DNA of 64,000 bases from Vibrio gangliei (GCF_026001925.1 NZ_AP021869.1:1736001-1800000), one strand, 5' to 3'; shown: positions 1 through 9,358, counted from the stretch's first letter. Translations and numbers: made by a program. The notes: generated by a model from the sequence alone, not told the origin.

Positions 1-1
1 T

Positions 2-211
2 CAAGCTCCATTGGTTCTGCACCAAGAGCTTTATGCATCGGTTTCTCTTGTTGTTGCAGGCTTATATTTAGGCTTACTCCATTTTGGAGTAAGTGATGTC
101 ATCGCCACCGTCAGCACCTTGATTATCGGTTATTTACTGCGCATGGCATCGGTGAGATTTAAGTGGCGATTGCCGACGTTTACATTGAATATGGAAGGTT
201 CGGTGCATTAG
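2..211 (+). CDS. TRIC / UPF0126 (YicG-type) membrane protein, C-terminal fragment
   Basis: Only the last 69 codons are present; the gene enters from the left edge. The fragment reads QAPLVLHQELYASVSL, then a hydrophobic stretch, a short polar turn, a second hydrophobic stretch and a basic tail with RMASVRFKWRLP. This is the usual ending of the trimeric intracellular cation channel-like (UPF0126/YicG) family, whose second half-repeat carries a Pro-x-x-Leu-x-x-Glu-x-Tyr-Ala motif before its membrane segments. The family forms small inner-membrane channels; the physiological cation is not settled for most bacterial members. It converges on aroC, with one terminator hairpin between them. Family assignment rests on the C-terminal repeat only. 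Confidence 0.7.
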   Translation, partial: QAPLVLHQELYASVSLVVAGLYLGLLHFGVSDVIATVSTLIIGYLLRMASVRFKWRLPTFTLNMEGSVH

Positions 212-242
212 TGCTGTTCAATTTCACCTAAAAAATGTATAT

Positions 243-279
243 AAAAAATGCCCCAACATCTTGAGACATTGGGGCATTC
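243..279 (-). terminator. Rho-independent terminator of aroC
   Basis: A perfect 10-bp stem (AATGCCCCAA at 247-256, TTGGGGCATT at 269-278) with a 12-nt loop is followed on the minus strand by a run of T. It lies 20 bp past the aroC stop. It may also slow transcription arriving from the plus-strand gene at the left edge. Confidence 0.85.
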
Positions 280-298
280 AATAAAAGGTAGATAAGAA

Positions 299-1384
299 TT
301 AAATCTTCGGTGTTTCTGTCTGTACACCGTGGTTTTGACCGCGATGACGCAACAAGTGATCCATTAAGACGATCGCCAGCATGGCTTCCGCAATCGGCAC
401 GGCACGAATACCGACACATGGGTCATGGCGACCTTTAGTGATCAATGAGGTGGATTCGCCTTGTTTGTTGATGGTTTCACCTGGAACGGTGATGCTTGAA
501 GTCGGCTTCAAAGCAATACTGGCGACAATATCTTGGCCCGAAGAAATCCCACCTAAGATGCCACCAGCATGGTTCGATTTAAAACCTTGTGGAGTCATTT
601 CATCACGATGTTGACTGCCCTTTTGATTTGCAACGGCAAAACCATCGCCAATTTCTACGCCTTTTACCGCATTAATCCCCATCAAAGCATGAGCGATATC
701 AGCATCTAAACGGTCGAAAATAGGTTCACCTAGGCCAACCAGAACATTGGTTGCCACAACCGAAAGTTTGGCACCAATCGAATCACCTTGTTTTTTCAAA
801 TCGCGGATCAGTTCATCCAACGCTTCTACTTTATCGACATCTGGGCAGAAGAATGGGTTATTTTCAATTTCATCCCAATCGACTTTATCAATGGTAACAT
901 CACCCATTTGTGATAAGTAAGCGCGAACCTCAATACCGAATTCTTGTTTTAGGTATTTCTTCGCAATGCCACCTGCGGCAACACGCATCGCGGTTTCACG
1001 AGCCGATGAACGACCACCACCACGATAATCTCGTACGCCATATTTTTGGTGGTAAGTGTAATCAGCATGACCTGGGCGGAATTTGTCCATGATCTCTGAG
1101 TAATCTTTCGAACGCTGATCGGTGTTTTTGATCATCAAACCAATCGAAGTACCTGTTGTCACGCCTTCAAATACACCGGATAGAATTTCTACTTCATCAG
1201 GTTCGCGGCGTGCTGTGGTATAACGCGATGTGCCAGGACGGCGACGGTCTAGGTCTTTTTGTAAATCTTGCTCTGAAATTTCCAAACCTGGAGGGCAACC
1301 ATCAACAATGCAACCTAATGCTTTGCCGTGGCTCTCACCAAATGTGGTCACTCGAAAATGCTGACCAATACTATTCCCTGCCAT
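299..1384 (-). CDS. aroC: chorismate synthase
   Basis: Chorismate synthase makes chorismate from 5-enolpyruvylshikimate-3-phosphate, the last shikimate-pathway step, using reduced FMN. It acts in the cytosol as a tetramer. The protein has 361 residues, the same as the E. coli enzyme. Family signatures are visible: GESHG at residues 16-20 with the catalytic-type His, the RPGHADYTY / [10 protein letters not shown] block in the first half, and [16 protein letters not shown] near the C-terminus. The start [10 protein letters not shown] is the standard family start. In E. coli prmB and aroC are adjacent and co-oriented; here they keep that order but are separated by 336 bp containing a terminator and a repeat element, so aroC probably has its own promoter. 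Confidence 0.97.
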   Translation of the reverse strand: MAGNSIGQHFRVTTFGESHGKALGCIVDGCPPGLEISEQDLQKDLDRRRPGTSRYTTARREPDEVEILSGVFEGVTTGTSIGLMIKNTDQRSKDYSEIMDKFRPGHADYTYHQKYGVRDYRGGGRSSARETAMRVAAGGIAKKYLKQEFGIEVRAYLSQMGDVTIDKVDWDEIENNPFFCPDVDKVEALDELIRDLKKQGDSIGAKLSVVATNVLVGLGEPIFDRLDADIAHALMGINAVKGVEIGDGFAVANQKGSQHRDEMTPQGFKSNHAGGILGGISSGQDIVASIALKPTSSITVPGETINKQGESTSLITKGRHDPCVGIRAVPIAEAMLAIVLMDHLLRHRGQNHGVQTETPKI

Positions 1385-1458
1385 GAATCCCTCTTAACTA
1401 TCTTTTATTCTAAAAACCCATACACCTATGTGCTGATAACTATGATTAAATCACATTT

Positions 1459-1586
1459 TATACCCAAAGTAATTGGGATTGCAGTGAGGCGACAAGTGAA
1501 TGAGGCCCCATGAGTTTAGCTCGCCTAAATGATTGGGGTGAATGAACGCAGTCAACAAAGCTGCAGTTCCAAGTACGAAGGGTATA
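1459..1586. repeat. MITE-like element with TATACCC inverted ends (copy 1)
   Basis: This 128-bp non-coding segment starts TATACCC and ends GGGTATA. The outer 26 bases of each end are imperfect inverted repeats (about 19 of 26 match), both reaching a CTGCAG/TTGCAG motif. It fills most of the 336-bp prmB-aroC gap. A second element with the same terminal heptamers lies at 58123-58388. No transposase is encoded. I infer a miniature inverted-repeat element; an extragenic palindromic repeat without mobility would look the same. Confidence 0.55.
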
Positions 1587-1648
1587 GATAGTCGCTTTAT
1601 GCTGCAAAGTTGTAAACCCTAATTTAAAAAATAATCGGCTAATCAAGT

Positions 1649-1683
1649 ACAAAAAATGCCAACCTCGAATGAGATTGGCATTT
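1649..1683 (-). terminator. Rho-independent terminator of prmB
   Basis: A 9-bp perfect stem (AAATGCCAA at 1654-1662, TTGGCATTT at 1675-1683) is followed on the minus strand by TTTTTTG. It lies between prmB and aroC and should separate their transcripts. Confidence 0.8.
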
Positions 1684-1720
1684 GAAATGACATAAAAAAT
1701 TTGAAATTTAGCGAATGTCG

Positions 1721-2653
1721 CTACTTTTTATAAATTGAAAACTCTGCTGCATGTTCAACTAACTGCTCACGAGTCAGTAAGAACACACCATGACCACCGT
1801 TTTCAAACTCTAGCCAAGTAAATGGTATTTGCGGATATTGTTCCATCACATGCACCATTGAGTTGCCAACTTCGCAGATCAAAATGCCATCATCGGTTAA
1901 GTAATCTGGCGCATCAGCTAAAATACGACGCATCAATTTCAAACCATCAGACCCCGCAGCTAGGCCAAGCTCAGGCTCATGCTTAAACTCTTGCGGTAGG
2001 CTATCCATGTCTTCTTGATCCACATATGGCGGATTAGTCACGATGATATTGTATTTATCTTGTGGAATATCGTTAAACAGATCCGAACGCAGTGGGAATA
2101 CTTGTTGCTCTAAGCCGTGATCTTCAATATTGCGCTCTGCCACTTGCAGGGCATCCACCGAGATATCGACCGCATCCACTTCCGCATTTTCAAACGCATA
2201 AGCACAAGCAATTGCAATACAGCCACTTCCAGTACATAAATCCATGATGCGGGTTGGCTCTTCCGTCAACCAAGGTTGGAATTGTTGTTGGATCAACTCA
2301 CCAATTGGCGAACGTGGCACAAGTACACGCTCATCGACATAAAATTCTAAACCACAGAACCAAGCTTTATTGGTTAGGTAAGCGGTTGGCGTGCGTTCGT
2401 TGATACGCTGAATCACACGTTCAACAATGCGCATGCGCTCACTGGTGATCAAACGAGAATTCAATACGTGCGGAGGTACATCAATCGGCAAATAAAGCGT
2501 TGGCAGAATTAATTGCACCGCTTCATCCCACGAGTTATCTGTGCCATGTCCGTAAAACAAACCGGCCGCATTGAATCGGCTGACTGTCCAACGAATCATA
2601 TCTTGAAGCGTATGCAGCTCTGATACCGCTTCATCTATAAAAATTTTATCCAA
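1721..2653 (-). CDS. prmB: 50S ribosomal protein L3 glutamine N5-methyltransferase
   Basis: PrmB methylates the side-chain amide of a glutamine in ribosomal protein L3 using S-adenosylmethionine and helps ribosome assembly. At 310 residues it equals the E. coli protein in length. An N-terminal helical part is followed by a Rossmann methyltransferase domain with the SAM motif [11 protein letters not shown] at about 138-148 and the glutamine-binding NPPYVD motif at 207-212, typical of HemK/PrmB/PrmC enzymes. The pattern [11 protein letters not shown] before the SAM motif separates PrmB from PrmC. It is divergent from smrB, with 113 bp between the starts. Confidence 0.96.
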   Translation of the reverse strand: MDKIFIDEAVSELHTLQDMIRWTVSRFNAAGLFYGHGTDNSWDEAVQLILPTLYLPIDVPPHVLNSRLITSERMRIVERVIQRINERTPTAYLTNKAWFCGLEFYVDERVLVPRSPIGELIQQQFQPWLTEEPTRIMDLCTGSGCIAIACAYAFENAEVDAVDISVDALQVAERNIEDHGLEQQVFPLRSDLFNDIPQDKYNIIVTNPPYVDQEDMDSLPQEFKHEPELGLAAGSDGLKLMRRILADAPDYLTDDGILICEVGNSMVHVMEQYPQIPFTWLEFENGGHGVFLLTREQLVEHAAEFSIYKK

Positions 2654-2766
2654 GTGTGCCTCCGCATGGCCTTGCTAAAACGTATCCTGACGACAAACCG
2701 TTTAGGAAACTCGCATCTTAGCTAAGCTTAAGGTTACAATACCGCCCTTATTGTAAAGGATCTGTC

Positions 2767-3297
2767 ATGAGCGAAAAAAATATCATCGATGACGACGACT
2801 TTGCGCTATTTCAGCAAGAGATGAAGGGCGTAAAAAAGTTGTCACAGGATACCATAATCCAACAACCGAAAAAGAATTTACAACAAAAAGAAATTCGCCG
2901 CACTTTCCGTGAAGCGAAAGATAATGAATTCTATTTTTCTGATGAGTTTGTCCCTTTGCTTAGTGATGAAGGCCCGACTCGATACGCTCGTGATGATGTG
3001 TCGAAATACGAGTTAAAACGTCTCCGCCGAGGTGTGTATGTGCCTGATGTGTATCTCGATTTACACGGCATGACACAAATGGAAGCGAAAAGAGAATTGG
3101 GCGCGATGATCGCACATTGTGTAAAAGAAGGCGTCGCTTGTGCCAGTGTTATGCACGGTATCGGCAAACATATTCTAAAACAGAAGGTTCCCTTGTGGCT
3201 CGCGCAGCACCCGGATGTGATGGCCTATCATCAAGCGCCATTAGAATTTGGTGGTAATGGTGCATTGTTAGTGCTCATCAATATTCCTGAAAAATAA
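2767..3297 (+). CDS. smrB: Smr-domain endonuclease SmrB (collided-ribosome rescue)
   Basis: SmrB is the Smr-domain nuclease that cuts mRNA at collided ribosomes in E. coli. This copy has 176 residues (E. coli about 183). A charged N-terminal arm of about 90 residues (acidic DDDDF near the start, then Lys-rich) precedes the Smr domain, which begins with the conserved DLHGMT at 98-103 and carries the second signature VMHGIGKHIL at about 128-137, ending in a GGNGALLVLI strand. A GTAAAGGA ribosome-binding site sits just before ATG 2767. It diverges from prmB, as in related gammaproteobacteria. Confidence 0.93.
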   Translation: MSEKNIIDDDDFALFQQEMKGVKKLSQDTIIQQPKKNLQQKEIRRTFREAKDNEFYFSDEFVPLLSDEGPTRYARDDVSKYELKRLRRGVYVPDVYLDLHGMTQMEAKRELGAMIAHCVKEGVACASVMHGIGKHILKQKVPLWLAQHPDVMAYHQAPLEFGGNGALLVLINIPEK

Positions 3298-3361
3298 GGC
3301 TCGCAAAAACGTCTTCAACATCAATAAATGTCTTCAACCGGCACGACTCTAAAAATAAGCG

Positions 3362-3421
3362 TCTCTAAAAACAAAGACCTCTAAAAGAAAGGTATCTTAA
3401 AGAAAAGTATCTTAAAGAAAG
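3362..3421. repeat. imperfect 15-bp tandem repeat, about four units
   Basis: The segment between the smrB stop and the sixA terminator consists of four imperfect units resembling TCTTAAAGAAAAGTA. The last two are nearly identical and the first two degenerate. It has no coding content that I can see. Confidence 0.6.
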
Positions 3422-3443
3422 AAGGGAAGCCTCTGCCTCCCTT
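3422..3443 (-). terminator. possible terminator of sixA
   Basis: AAGGGA (3422-3427) can pair with TCCCTT (3438-3443), with a small inner G-C extension. On the minus strand it is followed by CTTTCTTTAAG, a broken T-rich tract. It lies 25 bp past the sixA stop. The stem is short, so confidence is low. Confidence 0.4.
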
Positions 3444-3467
3444 ACCTTTCTTCATACAATACATGTC

Positions 3468-3932
3468 TTATGGTTGCGCTTGCCAAAGTACCTTACCGGT
3501 TCTTGTTTCTATATCAAAGTCGATACACACCATACCTGAAGTTGGAAACATCGGTGGTGGGATATCGGTGACAAAGTCGGCAGTAAGATAGCCCACTAAC
3601 GGCAAATGCGACACTAACATAATACGTTCTAATTGCTGCGTTTCAGCCAATGCGCACACATATTCGACCACAGATTCTGAATCCCCGTATGGTGTGATGT
3701 CCTCACAATCTTCTACTTTGGCAGCTTGCATCAAAGGCGCAATAGTTTGCCAAGTTTGCTGCGCACGTAAGTAAGGGCTGACCAAAACAAGATCAAACTC
3801 ATTGTGACCGTTCTCTTTGCAATATTCAGCCATTTCGTAAGAACCTTCGCGTCCACGTGCACTTAACGGGCGTTCTGCATCAGAAGCAGCAAACGTTTCG
3901 GCATCGCCATGGCGCATAATAATAATCTGCAT
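3468..3932 (-). CDS. sixA: phosphohistidine phosphatase SixA
   Basis: SixA removes phosphate from phosphohistidine; in E. coli it acts on histidine phosphotransfer proteins such as ArcB and the nitrogen PTS. The product has 154 residues and belongs to the histidine phosphatase (phosphoglycerate mutase-like) superfamily. MQIIIMRHGDAE holds the RHG motif with the phospho-accepting His8. LVSPYLRAQQTW and the later VSHLPLVGYL supply the other catalytic Arg and His. I chose ATG at 3932 rather than the TTG two codons upstream because AGGATT stands at a good distance before it on the minus strand. It is a single-gene unit divergent from the M16 peptidase. Confidence 0.92.
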   Translation of the reverse strand: MQIIIMRHGDAETFAASDAERPLSARGREGSYEMAEYCKENGHNEFDLVLVSPYLRAQQTWQTIAPLMQAAKVEDCEDITPYGDSESVVEYVCALAETQQLERIMLVSHLPLVGYLTADFVTDIPPPMFPTSGMVCIDFDIETRTGKVLWQAQP

Positions 3933-3959
3933 ACACAATCCTAATCACAACATCATACT

Positions 3960-3984
3960 GTCGGTAGCGCTCTTACCTACCGAC
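3960..3984. repeat. palindrome in the sixA-peptidase intergenic region
   Basis: GTCGGTAG (3960-3967) and CTACCGAC (3977-3984) form a perfect 8-bp inverted repeat with a 9-nt gap. It lies 28 bp upstream of the sixA start, with no T-run on either side, so it looks more like a protein-binding site or RNA hairpin than a terminator. Confidence 0.5.
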
Positions 3985-4081
3985 CGTTATACGACTTTAG
4001 TATAACAAGTCACTTACAAATATTATCGGAATTCCAGCACATCAACTAAAAAAATTACAGAAATGTACACTTGCCCACAAG

Positions 4082-4112
4082 ATTGAGCTTAATTGTTTGA
4101 TTTAAGCTCAAT
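4082..4112. repeat. 11-bp inverted repeat upstream of the M16 peptidase
   Basis: ATTGAGCTTAA (4082-4092) pairs perfectly with TTAAGCTCAAT (4102-4112) around a 9-nt loop. There is no clear poly-T tail. It is the second palindrome in the 363-bp sixA-peptidase gap, which otherwise holds AT-rich sequence and a weak Fur-like site. Confidence 0.5.
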
Positions 4113-4166
4113 TCACTCAATAAACCATTTGCAGCTTAAACTTGAGCCGTCATAATTAATTGCAGA

Positions 4167-4181
4167 TGATAATGATTACGC
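4167..4181. promoter_or_regulatory. weak Fur-box-like site
   Basis: TGATAATGATTACGC matches the 7-1-7 Fur consensus TGATAATnATTATCA at 12 of 14 informative positions, with the left half perfect and the right half carrying two mismatches. It lies about 115 bp before the chosen peptidase start. An M16 peptidase is not an obvious Fur target, so this may be chance. Confidence 0.25.
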
Positions 4182-4295
4182 ATTCAACGAATTTCGTCAT
4201 GATCTTCTACACTTAGCAAACTTACTCTTTTCATTTTGCTGTCATCTTAAATGAGACCATCCATGCCAGGCCTCACTTATATCAAGGAGACTATC

Positions 4296-7091
4296 GTGCA
4301 CATTAGTCCAAACGATAAAAAACACTATCGACATATCACTCTTGAAAATGGACTAAGAGTCTTGCTTGTCCATGACCACAGTGCACAGAAATCCGCGGCC
4401 GCTCTTGCCGTCAATGTCGGCCATTTTGACGATCCTCATCATCGTGAAGGCTTAGCACACTATCTTGAACACATGTTGTTTCTTGGTACTGAGAAATACC
4501 CTGTCATCGGTGAATTTCAATCGTTCATTAGCCAGCATGGGGGTAAGAATAACGCGTGGACCGGCACAGAACACACCTGCTATTTTTTCGATATTATTCC
4601 GAATGAATTTACTCAAGCATTAGACCGCTTTAGCCAATTTTTTATTGCACCATTATTTAATCAAGAAGCGTTAGAAAAAGAACGCCAAGCGGTAGATTCA
4701 GAATTTCGCCTTAAACTGAAAGATGATATGCGCCGTTTGTATCAAGTGCATAAAGAAGTGGTCAATCCTGAGCATCCTTTTGCTAAGTTTTCTGTCGGCA
4801 ACGAGGAAACCCTCAGTGATTTACTCGATGATAATGGCAACCCGACATCATCCATCCGAGATGAAATCATTGAATTTTATCAACAACATTATTCTGCAGA
4901 CTTGATGACTGCAACCTTGGTCGGACCGCAGCTGTTAGATGAATTGGAGCAATTAGCCTCGACCTATTTTGCACCAATTGAAAATCATCATTTAGCAGGC
5001 AAAGCGATTCACATTCCCTTGGTTCGCCAACAGGATTCAGCAAAATTCATCTGCGTTGAACCAGAAAAAGACAGCCGTAAGTTAATGCTTACCTTTAACT
5101 TTCCTTGTATGGATGGGTTCTATCAATCAAAGCCACTGTCGTATTTTGCGCATCTACTTGGAGATGAAAGCGAAGGCAGCTTATTACAATTGCTAAAAAC
5201 CGAAGAATTGATCACATCATTGACCGCTGGTGGTGGGATCAGCGGCAGTAATTTCCGTGAGTTTTCAGTGAGCTGCAGTTTGACTCAACAAGGGTTAGAG
5301 CAAGTTGACTACATTGTTCGTCGTATTTTTGAATTTATCGAATTACTTCGTCAAGGTGGCCTAGCCGAATGGCGTTACCTAGAAAAACAGGCGGTATTAG
5401 AATCAGCATTCCGTTTTCAAGAAGCATCAAGACCGATTGATGTCGCCAGCCACTTGGTCATCAACTTACAAAATTACCAGCCGGATGATGTGGTGTATGG
5501 TGATTATATGATGACGCACTACGACGAAGATCATCTACGTCAACTGCTGCAGCACTTTACCCCCTACAATATGCGCGTCATGTTGATCGCCAAAGGCTTA
5601 CAATACGATCGCCAAGCAAAATGGTATAATACCCCCTATTCCACTCGCTCAATCAGCGATGCCGAATTACAAAACTGGACACGCCCAGAAATCACTGGTG
5701 AATTAGCGCTACCAGAGCCCAACCCATATATTTGCTATCAACTCGATCCATCCCCGATTGAAGATGATGCTCAATTACCCGAGCTAATCCAAGACAAACC
5801 CGGCTTTCGCTTATGGCATCTCCAAGAAAAAGAATTTCGCGTACCGAAAGGTTTGGCGTTTATCGCCATTGATAGTCCGCACGCCGTATCAACAGCCAGA
5901 ACCATAGTCGAAACCCGATTATGCGTTGAAATGTTCCTCGACGCCCTGGCAAAAGAAACCTATCAAGCTGAAATTGCGGGCATGGGGTATAACTTATATG
6001 CCCATCAAGGTGGCGTAACCTTAATGTTATCGGGCTTTACTCAAAAACAAGCCAAGCTGCTTGATGTCATTATCAACAAGTTCGATACCCGTGAATTTAG
6101 CCGATCTCGATTTGATTCCATTAAACGTCAAATGCTGCGTAATTGGCGTAATACCGCCAAAGATCGCCCAGTTTCACAATTATTCAATGCCATGACAGGT
6201 ATCTTGCAACCGAATAATCCGCCTTATCCGGTATTAATCGAAGCTCTGGAATCAATTCAAGTCGATGAACTGCCGAGCTTTGTGTCTACTATGTTGGCTG
6301 AATTGCATATCGAAATGTTTGTCTATGGTGACTGGACTCGTGACAACGCCACTAAACTGGCTGAGAGTTTAAAAAATGCCCTGCGCATGAAAGACCAGCA
6401 ATATGAAGAGTCGTTGCGTCCATTAGTTATGTTGGGTGTAAGTGGCACATTCCAACGAGAAGTTCATTGTGACCAGGCAGATTCCGCTTTAGTGCTTTAT
6501 TATCAGTCACCTGAGATATCACCAAAAAATGTGGCGCTGTATACCTTAGCGAACCATTTAATGTCAGCGGCCTTCTTTCATGAAATTCGCACCAAACAGC
6601 AACTCGGTTATATGGTCGGTACCGGCAATATGCCGCTTAATCGTCACCCAGGACTTGCGCTATATGTGCAATCTCCCAATGCCGCGCCTATTGATCTCGT
6701 GGCATCCGTAGATGAATTTTTGAATGCTTTTTATATGGTCTTGCTAGAACTTAACGAACAGCAATGGCAAAACAGTAAGCAAGGTTTATTGAATCAGATC
6801 ATGTCGCCAGACAGTAACTTACGTGCCCGTGGACAGCGTTTATGGGTTGCCATTGGCAATAAAGATTACGAGTTCAATAACCGAGAAATCGTGGTTGATG
6901 AAATAGTCAAACTTGACCGCAGTGAAATGATTCGTTTTGTCGTGAATGAGCTAAAACCTCGCACCGCCAACCGCCTGATCATGCACTCAAAGGGAACCGC
7001 TCATGCAGATGCGCCTGATTTGGATGTGGGGCTAGAAATAGGATCAATTGATGAGTTTCAACTGCGTCCAAAAGATGTAGATCTGGGCTAA
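4296..7091 (+). CDS. insulinase-family (M16) zinc metallopeptidase, pitrilysin-like
   Basis: This is a large M16 peptidase of 931 residues, close to pitrilysin/insulysin length, which fold as a four-domain clam around a peptide-sized chamber. The inverted zinc motif HYLEH is at 55-59 (two His ligands plus catalytic Glu), followed by the downstream ligand-type Glu in LEKERQAVDSEF about 75 residues later. The start GTG 4296 is preferred to ATG 4251 because AAGGAGA stands five bases before it, while nothing like a ribosome-binding site precedes the ATG. No signal peptide is visible, so unlike periplasmic E. coli PtrA it is probably cytoplasmic. It forms a single-gene unit ended by a strong terminator. 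The precise substrate is unknown. Confidence 0.9.
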   Translation: MHISPNDKKHYRHITLENGLRVLLVHDHSAQKSAAALAVNVGHFDDPHHREGLAHYLEHMLFLGTEKYPVIGEFQSFISQHGGKNNAWTGTEHTCYFFDIIPNEFTQALDRFSQFFIAPLFNQEALEKERQAVDSEFRLKLKDDMRRLYQVHKEVVNPEHPFAKFSVGNEETLSDLLDDNGNPTSSIRDEIIEFYQQHYSADLMTATLVGPQLLDELEQLASTYFAPIENHHLAGKAIHIPLVRQQDSAKFICVEPEKDSRKLMLTFNFPCMDGFYQSKPLSYFAHLLGDESEGSLLQLLKTEELITSLTAGGGISGSNFREFSVSCSLTQQGLEQVDYIVRRIFEFIELLRQGGLAEWRYLEKQAVLESAFRFQEASRPIDVASHLVINLQNYQPDDVVYGDYMMTHYDEDHLRQLLQHFTPYNMRVMLIAKGLQYDRQAKWYNTPYSTRSISDAELQNWTRPEITGELALPEPNPYICYQLDPSPIEDDAQLPELIQDKPGFRLWHLQEKEFRVPKGLAFIAIDSPHAVSTARTIVETRLCVEMFLDALAKETYQAEIAGMGYNLYAHQGGVTLMLSGFTQKQAKLLDVIINKFDTREFSRSRFDSIKRQMLRNWRNTAKDRPVSQLFNAMTGILQPNNPPYPVLIEALESIQVDELPSFVSTMLAELHIEMFVYGDWTRDNATKLAESLKNALRMKDQQYEESLRPLVMLGVSGTFQREVHCDQADSALVLYYQSPEISPKNVALYTLANHLMSAAFFHEIRTKQQLGYMVGTGNMPLNRHPGLALYVQSPNAAPIDLVASVDEFLNAFYMVLLELNEQQWQNSKQGLLNQIMSPDSNLRARGQRLWVAIGNKDYEFNNREIVVDEIVKLDRSEMIRFVVNELKPRTANRLIMHSKGTAHADAPDLDVGLEIGSIDEFQLRPKDVDLG

Positions 7092-7113
7092 GCAGAGAGC
7101 AGAGAGCAGAGAG
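7092..7113. repeat. stop-adjacent heptamer tandem repeat (3 units)
   Basis: Three copies of GCAGAGA follow directly after the peptidase stop codon, plus one extra base. The repeat belongs to a theme seen again at 14128-14162 and 29840-29867. Confidence 0.75.
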
Positions 7114-7117
7114 TATT

Positions 7118-7158
7118 AAAAAAGCTTTGCGCCGAAAAACGCAAAGCTTTTGTTTTTT
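7118..7158. terminator. bidirectional terminator between M16 peptidase and fadJ
   Basis: AAAGCTTTGCG (7121-7131) and CGCAAAGCTTT (7140-7150) form an 11-bp perfect stem with A-tracts to the left and TGTTTTTT to the right. It can stop the plus-strand peptidase transcript and the minus-strand fadIJ transcript. Confidence 0.88.
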
Positions 7159-7178
7159 AAGGAATGTAATGAGAATAC

Positions 7179-9356
7179 TTACGAATAGAACTTTTCACCA
7201 GTACCCGCGCGAGTCAGCAACCCATCACAAGGAGCAAAGCGGCTGCCGTATTTTTCAGCGTATCCATTCATAATTTCAACCAACTTCGCCGCGCCCATTT
7301 GATCGATATAGCGGAACGGGCCACCTAAGAACGGTGGGAAGCCAATGCCGAAAATAGCACCAATATCACCATCGCGCGGACTAGCAATAATGCCATCATC
7401 TAACGCACGAACGGCTTCATTGATCATTAATAATACACAGCGCATCGCAACCACTTCTTCTGAAAGAATCGACTCTGGCGTAACTTTCAAAAGTTTGTAG
7501 ACCGATTTATCCACTTCTTTCTTCTTACCTTTATAGGTATAGAAACCTTTACCGGCTTTACGACCTTTGCGACCGTCTTTCAACAAGGTATCGAATACAT
7601 CTGGCGCTTTAAAACGCTCGCCAAGTTCTTCAACTAATATCGGCGTGATCTTAGCACCGATATCGACACCCACTTCATCGAGTAAAGCAATCGGCCCTAC
7701 AGGGAAACCAAAGTTTAATAGCGCGTCATCAATATGCTCAACCGGCTCACCTGACAATAAGATCTTCGCCGCTTCATTCATATAAGGTGCAAGAATACGG
7801 TTTACATAGAAGCCCGCTTTATCTTTCACCACAATCGGCGTCTTGCCTTGCTTACGAGCAAACTTCACCGTGGTCGCAATCACTTCGTCTGACGTCCCTT
7901 CATGGGGAATGACTTCCACCAAGGGCATTTTATCGACTGGACTAAAATAATGCAGACCAATCACATTTTCAGGCTTAGCAGCACCTTGAGCAATTTTACT
8001 GATCGGCAATGACGAAGTATTGGTGGCAAAAATGACCCCCTTCTTCGCTTGTGCCTCAATATCTCGCACCATGCTCTGCTTCAAAGAGAGATCTTCGAAT
8101 ACCGCTTCAATCACCATGTCTTTTTCACTAAACCCAGTGAAATCTGTCCCACCAGAAATTGACTGCATTTGTTTTTGTAACTGAGCTTTGGTTAATGCAC
8201 GACGTTTGTACAGCTTATCGAGTAAGTCATAGCTGTACTTCATAGCATGCAAAACACCATCATTGGATACATCTTTAATACGAACTGGTACCTTGGCTTT
8301 AGTGGCAGACACATAGCCGATCCCTGCGCCCATTAAGCCACCACCGAGAATACCAACACCATTGATATTTTTAGGTTGAGCCGATGAGCCAAAATCTTTC
8401 TTCATTTCCGTTGTAGCAAAGAAAATCGAACGTAACGCACGTGATTGCGAGGTCATGACCAGCTTGCCGAACTCTTGCGCTTCTTTGGCTAACCCTTCTT
8501 TGATGCCCTTTTCTAAGCCGTATTGAATCACTTGCAAAATTGCCGGAATAGCAGGGTAATTTCCGCGTGCTTTTTGATTGGCCTTTTTCGCCGCTTGTTC
8601 AAAAATCACTTTGCGACCCAAACCGGTATTCGCCAATAATTTCTCTTTAATGTCTGACTTACCTTTACGTTTCGACTTTGAGATAAATTCTTGTGCTGCT
8701 TGCAATAAAATTGATGAAGGCACACAAGCATCAGCCAACCCGAGTTTTAATGCTTTTTTCGCTCGAACTTGTTTGCCCGTTAAGATCATATCTAGGCTAT
8801 CCAGTAAACCAATCAAACGAGGTAAACGTTGTGTGCCACCCGAGCCTGGTAATAAACCTAACTGTACTTCTGGCAAGCCTAAACGCGTAATATCGGCGTC
8901 ACTACACACACGGTAATCACACGCCAAAGCCAGCTCTAACCCACCGCCCAAACAAGGGCCATGAATGGCAGCCACCACAGTGAAAGGCAGCGCAGCCAGA
9001 CGATTAAACATCTCTTGACCTTGAGAGGCTAACCCTTCAGCTTCTTGCGCCGATTGACAAGCATCCAGCATGCGCACGTCCGCACCTGCAATGAAGTTAT
9101 CCGGCTTTAGAGAATGGACGATCATGCCTTTGATCGATGAACGCTTTTCATCGAGTTGCTTAAACACCGCTTCCATTTGTTCTGCAAATTGCGCTTGCAG
9201 TGTGTTCATTTTTTCATTCGGAACATCAACCGCTAGCCAAGCGATTTGATTATCATCGATAGATAAAGTGAAGGCTTGTTTTGAACTCACTTGGCTTTCT
9301 GAAACGCTTGAACTTTCTGAAACGCTTGAAGTGGAAACTTGATTATCGGTTGTCAT
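7179..9356 (-). CDS. fadJ: fatty-acid oxidation complex alpha subunit FadJ
   Basis: FadJ carries enoyl-CoA hydratase and 3-hydroxyacyl-CoA dehydrogenase activity and works with FadI in beta-oxidation. It has 725 residues (E. coli 714). The N-terminal crotonase half shows [17 protein letters not shown] and the [20 protein letters not shown] motif with the catalytic Glu. The second half begins with the NAD-binding [13 protein letters not shown] loop and contains the [13 protein letters not shown] dehydrogenase signature. An N-terminal tail of about 27 residues is rich in Ser and Val and repeats SSVSES/SVSESQ, encoded by a small DNA duplication; FadJ proteins normally start near the crotonase fold. 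FadI lies immediately upstream with a 2-bp gap, indicating co-transcription. Confidence 0.95.
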   Translation of the reverse strand: MTTDNQVSTSSVSESSSVSESQVSSKQAFTLSIDDNQIAWLAVDVPNEKMNTLQAQFAEQMEAVFKQLDEKRSSIKGMIVHSLKPDNFIAGADVRMLDACQSAQEAEGLASQGQEMFNRLAALPFTVVAAIHGPCLGGGLELALACDYRVCSDADITRLGLPEVQLGLLPGSGGTQRLPRLIGLLDSLDMILTGKQVRAKKALKLGLADACVPSSILLQAAQEFISKSKRKGKSDIKEKLLANTGLGRKVIFEQAAKKANQKARGNYPAIPAILQVIQYGLEKGIKEGLAKEAQEFGKLVMTSQSRALRSIFFATTEMKKDFGSSAQPKNINGVGILGGGLMGAGIGYVSATKAKVPVRIKDVSNDGVLHAMKYSYDLLDKLYKRRALTKAQLQKQMQSISGGTDFTGFSEKDMVIEAVFEDLSLKQSMVRDIEAQAKKGVIFATNTSSLPISKIAQGAAKPENVIGLHYFSPVDKMPLVEVIPHEGTSDEVIATTVKFARKQGKTPIVVKDKAGFYVNRILAPYMNEAAKILLSGEPVEHIDDALLNFGFPVGPIALLDEVGVDIGAKITPILVEELGERFKAPDVFDTLLKDGRKGRKAGKGFYTYKGKKKEVDKSVYKLLKVTPESILSEEVVAMRCVLLMINEAVRALDDGIIASPRDGDIGAIFGIGFPPFLGGPFRYIDQMGAAKLVEIMNGYAEKYGSRFAPCDGLLTRAGTGEKFYS

Positions 9357-9358
9357 GA

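Noticed and set aside
4251..4295. ATG 4251 as start of the M16 peptidase
   Set aside because: No ribosome-binding site precedes it, while AAGGAGA stands directly before GTG 4296.
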